Shown here piece by piece: positions 27,089-35,216 of a stretch of 64,000 bases of DNA. Made by a program: the position numbers and the translations under genes. The stretch's first letter is position 1; the number at the start of each line of letters is the position of its first letter. The stretch comes from Streptosporangium sandarakinum (lineage in GTDB: Bacteria > Actinomycetota > Actinomycetes > Streptosporangiales > Streptosporangiaceae), in NCBI RefSeq assembly GCF_013409935.1, contig NZ_JACCCO010000001.1:2480001-2544000 (forward strand). The letters run 5' to 3'. Below the pieces are notes generated by a model. That model made no database searches, had not been told where the DNA came from, and saw only the letters and a program-made list of their open reading frames with translations.

Positions 27089-28798
27089 TCAGGTGACGGC
27101 GACGATCGGCAGGCGCAGCGCGCCGGGGGCGGCCTCGGGGACGACCGGGTCGCGCGGCGCGACCGGCGCGATCCGCGCATACGGCGAGCCCGGCGCGGGC
27201 CGGGGGTCGGTCTCCCCCCGGTTGGGCCACAGGGCCATGGCCCGCTCGGCCTGGGCGGTGATGGTCAGCGAGGGGTTGACGCCCGGGTTGGCCGAGATGG
27301 CGGAGCCGTCCACGACGTGGAGGCCGTCGTATCCGTGGACGCGGTGGTAGGCGTCGATCACGCCGCTGCCCGCGTCGGCGCCGATGACGCAGCCGCCCAG
27401 GAAGTGCGCGGTGGCGGGGATGTCGAACAGGTCCAGCCAGGAGCCGCCGGGCATGCCGCCGATCTCCTCGGCGGCCCGGCGGGCGAACTCGTGCCCGGCC
27501 GGCAGCCAGGTCGGGTTGGGCTCGCCGTGGCCGCGCCCGGAGCGCAGCCGCCGGCCGAACACGCCCCGGCGGACGGACAGCGTGATCGAGTTGTCCTTGG
27601 CCTGCATGACGAGGGCGATGATCGTGCGTTCGGACCAGCGGCGGTGGTCGAACAGCCTCGGCAGCAGGTGGGGCCGGCGCAGCGCCTCGCCGAGGAACTT
27701 CCGCCAGCGCGGCGTCCCCCCGTCGCCGGTGTCGCCGTCGATCAGCAGGGAGCGCAGCAGGCCCATCGCGTTGGAGCCGTCGCCGTAGCGGACCGGCTCG
27801 ATGTGCGTGTGCTCGTCGGGGTGGATGGAGGAGGTGATCGCCACCCCGCGGTTGAGCTTCTCCCCCGGGCTGCCCGCCGGCCGTTCGAACCCGAGCAGCG
27901 CCTCGGAGTTGGTCCTGGTCAGCGCGCCCAGCCGGTCCGACAGGCGGGGCAGCGCGCCGGACGCCTTGAGGTGGTGCAGCAGCCGCTGCGTGCCGTACGT
28001 CCCGGCCGCGAAGACCACCTGCCCGGCCGTGAGGGTGCGGCGCCGCCACGGCGCCCCGGTCCGGGCGACCTCGACCCGGTAGCCGCCGCCGGTCAGCGGG
28101 CGGACCGAGGTGACCGTGGTCTCCGGGTGGATCCTCGCACCGGCTTTCTCGGCCAGGTGGAGGTAGTTCTTGGTCAGCATGTTCTTGGCGCCGTGCCGGC
28201 AGCCGGTCATGCACTCGCCGCACTCGGTGCAGCCCCGGCGGCGCGGTCCGGCCCCGCCGAAGTAGGGGTCGTCCACCTCCACGCCGGGCCGGCCGAAGAA
28301 GACCCCGACCGGCGCCGGGTGGAAGGTGTGGCCCACGCCCATCCGGTCGGCGACCTTCCTGACGATCTCGTCGGCGCGGGTGACGGTCGGGTTGACCGTC
28401 ACCCCCAGCATCCGCCGGGCCTGGTCGTAGTAGGGGGCGAGCTCGGCCTTCCAGTCGGTGATCGACGCCCACTGGGGGTCGCGGAAGAACGGGTCGAGGG
28501 GCTCGTAGAGGGTGTTGGCGTAGACGAGCGAGCCGCCGCCGACCCCGGCGCCCGCCAGGACCATCACGCCGGTGCCCTTCTCGCCGCGCAGCACGTGGAT
28601 GCGCTGGATGCCCTTCATGCCGAGCGCCGGCGCCCACAGGAAGTCGCGGACCCGCCAGGACGTCTTCGGCAGCGTGTCCTCGTCGAACCGCCGCCCGGCC
28701 TCCAGCACCCCGACCCGGTAGCCCTTCTCGGTCAGCCGGAGCGCCGCGACGCCGCCGCCGAACCCGGAGCCGACGACGAGCACGTCGTAGTTGAACAT
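27089..28798 (-). CDS. GMC-family FAD oxidoreductase, cholesterol-oxidase-like
   Basis: A 569-residue flavoprotein with the FAD motif VLVVGSGFGGGVAALRL near the N-terminus, the GMC segment GAGVGGGSLVYANTL, and the C-terminal LGGCVIGADAGSGVID and NPGVNPSLTITAQAERA. A cysteine cluster, CTECGECMTGC (about residues 190-200), has the C-x2-C-x2-C-x3-C spacing of ferredoxin-type clusters. It oxidises alcohols such as sterols or long-chain alcohols to carbonyls. It follows the aldehyde dehydrogenase gene by 81 bp, consistent with a two-step alcohol-to-acid route. ATG 28798 has a GAAGGGAA ribosome site. Confidence 0.87.
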   Translation of the reverse strand: MFNYDVLVVGSGFGGGVAALRLTEKGYRVGVLEAGRRFDEDTLPKTSWRVRDFLWAPALGMKGIQRIHVLRGEKGTGVMVLAGAGVGGGSLVYANTLYEPLDPFFRDPQWASITDWKAELAPYYDQARRMLGVTVNPTVTRADEIVRKVADRMGVGHTFHPAPVGVFFGRPGVEVDDPYFGGAGPRRRGCTECGECMTGCRHGAKNMLTKNYLHLAEKAGARIHPETTVTSVRPLTGGGYRVEVARTGAPWRRRTLTAGQVVFAAGTYGTQRLLHHLKASGALPRLSDRLGALTRTNSEALLGFERPAGSPGEKLNRGVAITSSIHPDEHTHIEPVRYGDGSNAMGLLRSLLIDGDTGDGGTPRWRKFLGEALRRPHLLPRLFDHRRWSERTIIALVMQAKDNSITLSVRRGVFGRRLRSGRGHGEPNPTWLPAGHEFARRAAEEIGGMPGGSWLDLFDIPATAHFLGGCVIGADAGSGVIDAYHRVHGYDGLHVVDGSAISANPGVNPSLTITAQAERAMALWPNRGETDPRPAPGSPYARIAPVAPRDPVVPEAAPGALRLPIVAVT

Positions 28799-28879
28799 TC
28801 CGCGATTCCCTTCGGGGCGTGACGGGGGGACGCCCGGCGTGTCGGACCGGGCCGCCCCTTCCGCGCGCGGCCCGCCCTC

Positions 28880-30445
28880 CTACTTCAGGTGCAGCCGCTT
28901 CATGGCCTTGAGCAGCCCGGCCAGGGTGTCGGCGTACCTGTCGTACGTCATGCCGAGGATCGGTTCGAAGCCCATCCAGGTCGCCTGGCTGGAGACGGTC
29001 TGCGCCTCGGTGTACTTCAGCAGGCCCTCGGCGCCGTGGCGGCGACCGAGGCCGGAGGACTTCATGCCGCCCATGGGCGCGTCGTAGGAGGCGTAGGCCG
29101 CGCCGTACCCCTCGTTGATGTTGACCGTGCCGGCCTTGATGCGGGCGGCCAGCGCGCGGCCACGGGCGACGTCGCGCGTCCAGACGGAGGCGTTGAGGCC
29201 GTATGCGGTGTCGTTGGCCCGCTCGACCGCCTCGTCCTCGCCGGTGAAGCGGTAGAGCGACACGACCGGGCCGAAGGTCTCCTCGCGGCACAGGCTCATG
29301 GTCTCGTCCACGTCCGCCAGGATCGTCGGCTCGTAGAACAGCGGACCGAGGTCGGGCCGGGCCTTCCCGCCGGCCAGGACGACCGCGCCCTTGGCCACGG
29401 CGTCGTCCACGTGGGCGGTGACCGCGTCGAGCTGGCGGCGGGAGGTGAGGGAGCCCATCTGGACGCTCCAGTCGAGCCCCGCGCCCAGGCGCATGTTCTT
29501 CGTCTGGCGGACGAACCGCTCCGTGAAGGCGTCGTACACGGCGTCGTGGACGTAGAGCCGCTCGACGGAGATGCACAGCTGCCCGGCGTTGGTGAAGCAG
29601 GCGCGGACCGCGCCCTGGGCGGCGACGTCGAGGTCGGCGTCGTCGAGCACGAGCATCGGGTTCTTGCCGCCGAGCTCCAGCGAGCAGCCGATCAGCCGCC
29701 GGGCCGCCGCCTCGGCGATCTTCCGGCCGCCCCGGGTGGAGCCGGTGAAGGCGACGTAATCGGCGCCGTCGAGCAGCGGGTCGCCGATCTCGGCGGGCTC
29801 GCCGAGGACGACCTGCCAGATGTCCCGGGGCATGCCGAGGGAGACCAGCAGGTCGATCGTCCACAGCGTGGACAGCGCGGTCTGGGTGTCGGGCTTGTGC
29901 ACCACGGTGTTGCCCGCGAGCAGCGCCGGGACGACGTCGGTGACGCCGAGCGAGAGGGGGTAGTTCCACGGCGAGATCAGCGCCACGGTCCCCTTGGGCC
30001 GGCGCGCCTCGAAGGTCCTCGTCGCGACGGGGAAGATGCCCGCGCGGCGGCGGGTCTCCAGCAGGCCGGGGGCCCGGCGCGCGTAGTACAGCGTGCAGCC
30101 CGCGACGTCGAGGACCTCCTCGAAGGCGTGCCTGCGCGCCTTGCCGGTCTCCCACTGCACGACGTCGAGGATCTCCTCGCGCCGGTCGAGGATGGCGTCG
30201 TGCAGCCGCAGGAAGGGCCGGATCCGCTCGGCGGCGGGCAGCGCGGCCCAGGCGGCGCGGGCCTCGCGGGCTCGGGCGTGGGCGGCGCGGACGTCGTCGG
30301 CGGTGGAGATGGGCAGCTCGGCGAGGACCTCGCCGGTGAACGGCGCGATGATCTCCTGGGTCTTGCCGGACGAGACCACCTGCCGGGCGACACGTTCGAC
30401 CATGGTCGGGTCGAGGGTCCTGGTAGCGCCAAGGGTGACAGCCAT
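28880..30445 (-). CDS. NAD(P)-dependent aldehyde dehydrogenase (succinate-semialdehyde dehydrogenase-like)
   Basis: A 521-residue ALDH. It contains ALISPWNYPLSLGVTDVVPA (cofactor entry), GSTRGGRKIAEAAARR, the general base Glu in LELGGKNPM and the catalytic Cys in TNAGQLCISVERLYVH, and ends with the usual PMGGMKSSGLGRR segment. Family members oxidise semialdehydes or longer aldehydes to acids. ATG 30445 (MAVTLGATRT) has no ribosome site, but TATTCT lies 9 bp upstream, suggesting a leaderless transcript. It leads a set with the GMC oxidoreductase and perhaps the PLP decarboxylase. Confidence 0.9.
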   Translation of the reverse strand: MAVTLGATRTLDPTMVERVARQVVSSGKTQEIIAPFTGEVLAELPISTADDVRAAHARAREARAAWAALPAAERIRPFLRLHDAILDRREEILDVVQWETGKARRHAFEEVLDVAGCTLYYARRAPGLLETRRRAGIFPVATRTFEARRPKGTVALISPWNYPLSLGVTDVVPALLAGNTVVHKPDTQTALSTLWTIDLLVSLGMPRDIWQVVLGEPAEIGDPLLDGADYVAFTGSTRGGRKIAEAAARRLIGCSLELGGKNPMLVLDDADLDVAAQGAVRACFTNAGQLCISVERLYVHDAVYDAFTERFVRQTKNMRLGAGLDWSVQMGSLTSRRQLDAVTAHVDDAVAKGAVVLAGGKARPDLGPLFYEPTILADVDETMSLCREETFGPVVSLYRFTGEDEAVERANDTAYGLNASVWTRDVARGRALAARIKAGTVNINEGYGAAYASYDAPMGGMKSSGLGRRHGAEGLLKYTEAQTVSSQATWMGFEPILGMTYDRYADTLAGLLKAMKRLHLK

Positions 30446-30607
30446 GCTCGAAGAATATTCGGGAGCGGCCGCCCTGGCTACCGGTCGGTACACCTCCCGC
30501 CTCCGGACGGGACGCGACCCGGACCCGCCGCGGCCCGCTCCCCACCCCATCGGGTGCGATCCGGGCCCTCCCATGAACCGGGCGCGATCCGGGCCCGTCA
30601 TAGGGGC

Positions 30608-32893
30608 ATGAGGACATCCACAGGTACGGCCGGCGCCGTATCCCGCGCGGCCTCCCGCCCGGCGTCCCGCGCCGCCCTCACCCCCACCCGCACCACCCTC
30701 ACCTCCACCTTCGCCGCGGCCCTCGCCGTGGTCCTGCTCGCCTCGGGGTGCGAGCAGGCGGGGCCGGGCGCGAGCCGTACGGCGCCGGTCGACCTGGGCA
30801 GGATCAGGCTGGTCTCCTACGACGGCTGCGACGACATGCTGGCGGGGCTGCGGGCGGCCGCGGCGCGGAACGTCGGCCCGTGGGGCCTGGGGCCGCCGCA
30901 GATCATGTACATGGAGGCGCGCGCGGACACCGCCGCGCCCCGCGCCAAGACCGCCGCCCCCGAGCACTCGACCACCAACGTCCACGAGGCCGGGGCGGAC
31001 GAGCCCGACCTGGTCAAGACCGACGGCAAGCGGGTGATCGTCGTCAACCGGGGCGTGCTGCGGGTGGTGGACGCCGCCACCAGGAAGGTCACCGGCACGC
31101 TGAAGCTGGTGGACGGCGACCAGAATTGGGCCCCGGCCGACCTGCTGGTCAGCGGCGACCGGGCGCTGGTGCTGTTCTCCGGAGGCGGAGGCATCCCCTT
31201 CGGCGCGATCGCCAAGCGGGCGCCGAGTTCCGGGCCGCGGTACGTGCTCGTGGACCTGGCGGGCAAGCCCACGGTGACCGGCACGCTCACCGCGTCCGGG
31301 TCGCACCTGGACGCCAGGATGACCGGCTCGACGGTGCGGATCGTGGTCCGCAGCCAGCCGGAGATCGCCTTCCCCGACCCCGGCCCCGACCTGACGGACG
31401 CCGAGCGGATCCGGCACAACCGCGACGTCGTGACCAAGGCCCCGGCCGGGGCGTGGCTGCCGGCGTTCGAGACGACGGACGCCGCGGGGCGCACCACCAA
31501 GGGCACGGTCGGCTGCGAGCGGGTCAGCCACCCGGACGAGTACACCGGCACGTCGATGCTGACCGTCTACAGCGTCGATCTGGCCGCGGGCGCGAAGGGG
31601 ATCGCCGCGCCGGACCCGATCAGCGTGGCGGCCGACGGCGACACGGTGTACGGCACCGCCTCCAGCCTGTACGTGACCAGCAACCCGCGCATGCTGTGGC
31701 CCCGGCCGGTCGAGCCGCCCGTGGAGGACGCGCCGTCGGCCACACCCGCGACTCCGGCGGCACCCGTTCCCCCGGTGGAGTCCACGACACCGGGGAAGCC
31801 CGCGGTTCCGGACCCGGGGACGGCGACGCCCGCGAACACCGCGCAGGCGCCCCGTGACGAGCCGACGCCGTCCGAGCCGCCGGCCGTCACCGCCGAGCCG
31901 ACGCCGTCCGAGCCGCCGGCCCGGGACGAGCCGACCCCCTCCGAACCCGCCCCCGTACCGCCCACGGCCACGGCCGAGACCGCGCCCGGGACGGCGGCTC
32001 CCGAGGCGACCCCGGTCCTGCCGCCCGAGGAGACCGAGATCCACCGGTTCGACATCGGCGCGCCCGGGGCTCCGCGCTACGTCGCCTCCGGCAAGGTCCC
32101 GGGCCGGCTGCTCAACCAGTACTCCCTGTCGGAGTTCGAGGGGCACCTGCGGGTCGCCACCACCTCCGCGGACCTCTCGGGCCCGGCGGCCGGGGAGAGT
32201 GACTCCTCCAGCGCCGTGTACGTGCTGGACGCCCGGACCCTGGGAAAGGTGGGCGAGGTCGGCGGGCTGGGCCGGGGTGAGCGGATCTACTCGGTCCGCT
32301 TCATCGGCCCGGTCGGCTACGTGGTGACGTTCCGGCAGGTGGACCCGCTCTACACGCTGGATCTGCGTGACCCGAAGGCTCCCCGGGCGACCGGTGAGCT
32401 GAAGATCACCGGCTACTCCGCCTACCTGCACCCGGCGGGCGACGGACGGCTGATCGGCATCGGGCAGGAGGCGAGCGAGCGGGGCCGTACGCTCGGCACC
32501 CAGGTGTCGCTGTTCGACGTCTCCGACCCCGCCGCCCCGCGCCTGCTGTCGCGGATGTTCGCCAAGGACTCCGGCTCCGAGGCGGAGTGGGACCCGCACG
32601 CCTTCCTCTACTGGCCCGCCACCGGCGCCGCCGTCGTCCCGCTGAACTCCTGGAGCGGTGAGCGGCCCACGGGCGGCGCCCTGGTCCTGCGGATCGACGA
32701 CTCCTCGGTCACCCGGACCGGCACCGTCACGCACCCCCGCCCCGGGGGCCGCGGCGACGCCCGCTTCGCCTACGACCCCGGCATCCGCCGCTCGGTCGTG
32801 ATCGGCGACGACCTGTGGACGGTCTCCGACCTGGGCCTGAAGGTCAGCGCCCTGAACGGCCTCGCCGACCGGGGCTGGATACCGTTCGACTGA
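30608..32893 (+). CDS. Lipoprotein with C-terminal beta-propeller domain
   Basis: A 761-residue exported protein. A Ser/Thr/Ala/Arg-rich N-region and hydrophobic stretch end in the lipobox LLASGCEQ, so Cys is expected to be lipidated and the protein anchored outside the membrane. The remainder resembles the secreted beta-propeller family (PF09826-type), with repeated blades such as KVIVVNRGVLRVVDA-like strands and KVGEVGGLGRGERIYSVRF. Between blades lies a Pro/Thr/Glu-rich linker (about residues 375-475) with EPTPSEPPA repeats. Ligand unknown. ATG 30608 has no clear ribosome site. It is divergent from the aldehyde dehydrogenase gene across 162 bp. Confidence 0.75.
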   Translation: MRTSTGTAGAVSRAASRPASRAALTPTRTTLTSTFAAALAVVLLASGCEQAGPGASRTAPVDLGRIRLVSYDGCDDMLAGLRAAAARNVGPWGLGPPQIMYMEARADTAAPRAKTAAPEHSTTNVHEAGADEPDLVKTDGKRVIVVNRGVLRVVDAATRKVTGTLKLVDGDQNWAPADLLVSGDRALVLFSGGGGIPFGAIAKRAPSSGPRYVLVDLAGKPTVTGTLTASGSHLDARMTGSTVRIVVRSQPEIAFPDPGPDLTDAERIRHNRDVVTKAPAGAWLPAFETTDAAGRTTKGTVGCERVSHPDEYTGTSMLTVYSVDLAAGAKGIAAPDPISVAADGDTVYGTASSLYVTSNPRMLWPRPVEPPVEDAPSATPATPAAPVPPVESTTPGKPAVPDPGTATPANTAQAPRDEPTPSEPPAVTAEPTPSEPPARDEPTPSEPAPVPPTATAETAPGTAAPEATPVLPPEETEIHRFDIGAPGAPRYVASGKVPGRLLNQYSLSEFEGHLRVATTSADLSGPAAGESDSSSAVYVLDARTLGKVGEVGGLGRGERIYSVRFIGPVGYVVTFRQVDPLYTLDLRDPKAPRATGELKITGYSAYLHPAGDGRLIGIGQEASERGRTLGTQVSLFDVSDPAAPRLLSRMFAKDSGSEAEWDPHAFLYWPATGAAVVPLNSWSGERPTGGALVLRIDDSSVTRTGTVTHPRPGGRGDARFAYDPGIRRSVVIGDDLWTVSDLGLKVSALNGLADRGWIPFD
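31856..31960 (+). repeat. In-frame EPTPSEPPA repeat in the propeller lipoprotein
   Basis: Three imperfect copies of gagccgacgccgtccgagcc-type sequence, about 45 and 33 bp apart, form an extended Pro/Thr/Glu linker between propeller blades. Confidence 0.75.
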
Positions 32894-33144
32894 CCGGTGG
32901 CCCGCCGGGCCGGGCCCGCCGGGCCACGCTCGGCGGGCCACACTCGGTTGGCCGGGCTCAGTTGGCCGGGCTCGGCGGGTCTCCGGGGCCGGTCGCCCTG
33001 TCGTCGCGGGCGTCGGCACCCGGAGCAACGTGACCACGCCGGACCACAGACACGTCCACCCGTGGACGAACCGGTGGCACACCGCCAGGGGCCGGCTCCG
33101 CGCCGCCGAGTTCCAGGCGTCCTCCCGCTGACCCGGCGCGTCAC

Positions 33145-33190
33145 ACCCTTTGCCGGACCGGCCCGTGCGGACCGACCCGGCAAAGGGTGA
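33145..33190. terminator. 13-bp inverted repeat
   Basis: Arms caccctttgccgg (33145-33157) and ccggcaaagggtg (33178-33190) flank a 20-nt loop. It could be a terminator upstream of the WxL-like gene pair or a regulatory site; no U-tract follows. Confidence 0.45.
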
Positions 33191-33245
33191 AGCCGCATTC
33201 CAGGACCCCCATTGGAAGAACCATGGTCGCGCCCTCGATCACCAT

Positions 33246-33273
33246 TTGACTACATACAGTTACCTTCTAATGC
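33246..33273 (+). promoter_or_regulatory. Candidate promoter of the WxL-like gene pair
   Basis: TTGACT (33246-33251), a 16-bp spacer and TAATGC (33268-33273) resemble a housekeeping promoter in an AT-rich patch about 95 bp before the start codon. Confidence 0.4.
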
Positions 33274-33366
33274 GAGGTGTAGCGACAGGTCCCTTGAATC
33301 ACTCAATAGACCAGCCTGTCCGCTTCGCCACGCCTATCACATCCATGCTTGGCAACCGGAGCAACG

Positions 33367-33900
33367 ATGCGCAAAAAATTCACCATGGCCGCCGTGGTCG
33401 CCGGCCTCGGCCTCGCGACCGTCACCGCCCCACCGGCCACGGCCGCGTCCGACGACACCATCGTCACGTTCACCATCGACAGCGGCGACCTCACGATCAA
33501 CGCGCCGGACTCGGTCGACCTGGGCTCGGTGGCCTCCGACGCCACCAGCATCTCCGGACCGATGGGCCCCGTCACGGTGACCGACAAGCGCGGCGTCCTG
33601 AACGGCTCCTGGACCGCCACCGCCATCAGCACCGACTTCACCACCGGCGCGGCCACCCCGCCCGAGACGGTCCCCAACATCAACGTCACCTACACGCCGG
33701 GCGCCGCCACGGCCACCACCGGGACGGGCACCTTCACCCCCGGCCCCGGCGGCATCATCAACGTGCCGCGCGTCGCCTTCACCGGAACCGACCTCGTCGG
33801 TGACAACAGCGCCACCTGGAACCCGACGCTCACCATCACCATCCCGGACGGAAGGGTCGCCGGCACCTACACCGGCACCGTCACCCACTCGGTCGGCTGA
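33367..33900 (+). CDS. Secreted WxL-like surface protein
   Basis: A 177-residue protein with a Sec signal peptide (MRKKFTMAAVVAGLGLATVT, cleavage likely after ATAAS) and an all-beta body. Two Trp-containing strands, GSWTATAIS and ATWNPTLTITIP, and the ending AGTYTGTVTHSVG resemble the WxL domain of peptidoglycan-associated proteins. No anchor is visible. ATG 33367 follows CCGGAG by 6 bp. The next gene, 23 bp downstream, encodes a DUF916-like protein, the usual partner of WxL proteins in low-GC Gram-positives. The assignment rests on fold pattern and pairing, not on an alignment. Confidence 0.55.
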   Translation: MRKKFTMAAVVAGLGLATVTAPPATAASDDTIVTFTIDSGDLTINAPDSVDLGSVASDATSISGPMGPVTVTDKRGVLNGSWTATAISTDFTTGAATPPETVPNINVTYTPGAATATTGTGTFTPGPGGIINVPRVAFTGTDLVGDNSATWNPTLTITIPDGRVAGTYTGTVTHSVG

Positions 33901-33923
33901 CCCTCCCGAAACGGCGACAGCCT

Positions 33924-34985
33924 GTGCGCATCCACGACCTCCTCCGCGGACTGCTGGTGGCCGGGGCCATCGCCTCGGCCACCGCCACACTCCACGCCGG
34001 GGCGATCGCCTCGGCCACCGCCACGCTCCACCCCGGTGCCGCGGCGGCGGCCACCGTCGATCACACCCGCGAAAACGGCATCGGGATCCGCCTGGTCGAC
34101 GCGCCGCTCCAGGCGCGCGCCGACTCGCGGGCCCGCCGCTACATCGTCGACCATCTGAAACCCGGGACGGTCATCCACCGCCGCGTCGAGGTGTCCAACA
34201 CCACCGGCTCCCCCTGGGTCGTCTCGCTCTACCCGGCGGCGGCCGAGATCCGCGACCGGGCCTTCCGCTTCGCCCCCGGCCGCACCCCCAACGACCTGTC
34301 CACCTGGATCAGCACGAACCGGCACGAGATCCTGCTCGCGCCGGGCGCCCGTTCGATGGTCACCGCGACCGTCGACGTGCCGAAAGGCGCCGCCCCGGGG
34401 GAGCGCTACGCGATGATCTGGGCCGAGGTGGCCAAGGACCCGCCGCCGGGAGGAGGGCTGCGGCAGGTCAACCGCGTCGGCGTCCGGGTCTACCTGTCCG
34501 TCGGCGGCGACAACCCACCGGCCGCGGACTTCACCATCGACACGCTGACCGCCCAGCGGGCGCCGGACGGGCAGCAGATCGTCTCGGCCCAGGTGCGCAA
34601 CACCGGAGGACGCGCGCTCGACCTGACCGGCGAGGTGACGCTCACCAACGGCGGCCTGACCGCGGGCCCCTACCAGGTCCGGACGGGAACCACGCTCGCC
34701 CCCGGCGACGCCGGCCCCGTCACCGCGCCCCTCACCGAACGCGTCCCCGACGGCCCCTGGCACGTCCGCTTCCACCTCGAAAGCGGACTGGTCCGGCACA
34801 CCGCCGAAGCCGACATCCACTTCCCCGTCGCGGGAGCCGCCAGGATGGCCGCCGCCACCATGGACGACGGCGGCTTCCTCGTGGCGGCGATCGTCACCGC
34901 CGGCATCGTCCTGCCCGCGCTGGCGGCGGCTTCGTTCCTGCTCATCCGCGGACGACGCCGCGCCCGCCACGACGCGGCCCCGTGA
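33924..34985 (+). CDS. DUF916-like (WxL-partner) membrane-anchored protein
   Basis: A 353-residue protein with a signal peptide, an extracellular beta-sandwich region and a C-terminal transmembrane helix (FLVAAIVTAGIVLPALAAAS) followed by a basic tail, RGRRRARHD. The first domain (HLKPGTVIHRRVEVSNTTGS, then APGARSMVTATVDVPKGAAP) resembles the peptidoglycan-binding DUF916 domain of WxL-interacting proteins. It is probably co-transcribed with the WxL-like gene, so the two may form a cell-surface complex. The signal peptide carries a 12-residue duplication (AGAIASATATLH twice). GTG 33924 has only a weak ribosome site. Confidence 0.6.
   Translation: MRIHDLLRGLLVAGAIASATATLHAGAIASATATLHPGAAAAATVDHTRENGIGIRLVDAPLQARADSRARRYIVDHLKPGTVIHRRVEVSNTTGSPWVVSLYPAAAEIRDRAFRFAPGRTPNDLSTWISTNRHEILLAPGARSMVTATVDVPKGAAPGERYAMIWAEVAKDPPPGGGLRQVNRVGVRVYLSVGGDNPPAADFTIDTLTAQRAPDGQQIVSAQVRNTGGRALDLTGEVTLTNGGLTAGPYQVRTGTTLAPGDAGPVTAPLTERVPDGPWHVRFHLESGLVRHTAEADIHFPVAGAARMAAATMDDGGFLVAAIVTAGIVLPALAAASFLLIRGRRRARHDAAP
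33963..34034 (+). repeat. 36-bp tandem duplication inside a signal peptide
   Basis: Copies 33963-33998 and 33999-34034 share nearly all bases (ggggccatcgcctcggccac start) and encode AGAIASATATLH twice, in frame. Confidence 0.88.
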
Positions 34986-35128
34986 GCACCTGCCTGACCA
35001 CGGGGCCACCGCCGTCGTCCGCACCCGGGGGTCCAGCGGCGCGTCCTCCGGAACCGGCCTCGACAGCGCCTTCGACGCGCCCGGCGTCGTCACCTGGATC
35101 ACCCGGGGCGGAAGCCACCGGGCCGGAA

Positions 35129-35183
35129 CCGGATCTTCCGGTACGTCCTCGACGGTGGCCGGGGACCTGTCCGGAAGATCCGG
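35129..35183. terminator. Inverted repeat between convergent genes
   Basis: Arms ccggatcttccgg (35129-35141) and ccggaagatccgg (35171-35183) are perfect, with a 29-nt loop. They lie between the DUF916-like gene and the glpD 3' end. The long loop makes a terminator role uncertain. Confidence 0.4.
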
Positions 35184-35216
35184 GGCACCTCATGACCCGG
35201 TGACCGGCGTACCGGG

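Larger units (their letters stand above)
32894..33366. other. 473-bp intergenic region with repeats, a hairpin and a likely promoter
   Basis: It begins with degenerate repeats of ggccgggctcggcggg type (32908-32990), probably the remains of a terminator or repeat expansion. A 13-bp perfect inverted repeat lies at 33145-33190, and an AT-richer promoter zone at about 33230-33320. I see no convincing gene. Confidence 0.6.

Noticed and set aside
28880-33082. A continuous 1400-codon minus-strand frame running through the aldehyde dehydrogenase and antisense to the lipoprotein gene
   Set aside because: Only the part from ATG 30445 downward matches a known family; the upstream extension is shadow sequence of the plus-strand lipoprotein.
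34986-35216. Possible short or degraded gene between the DUF916-like gene and glpD
   Set aside because: All frames are open because of composition, but no start with a ribosome site or conserved segment was seen. The notable element is an inverted repeat.
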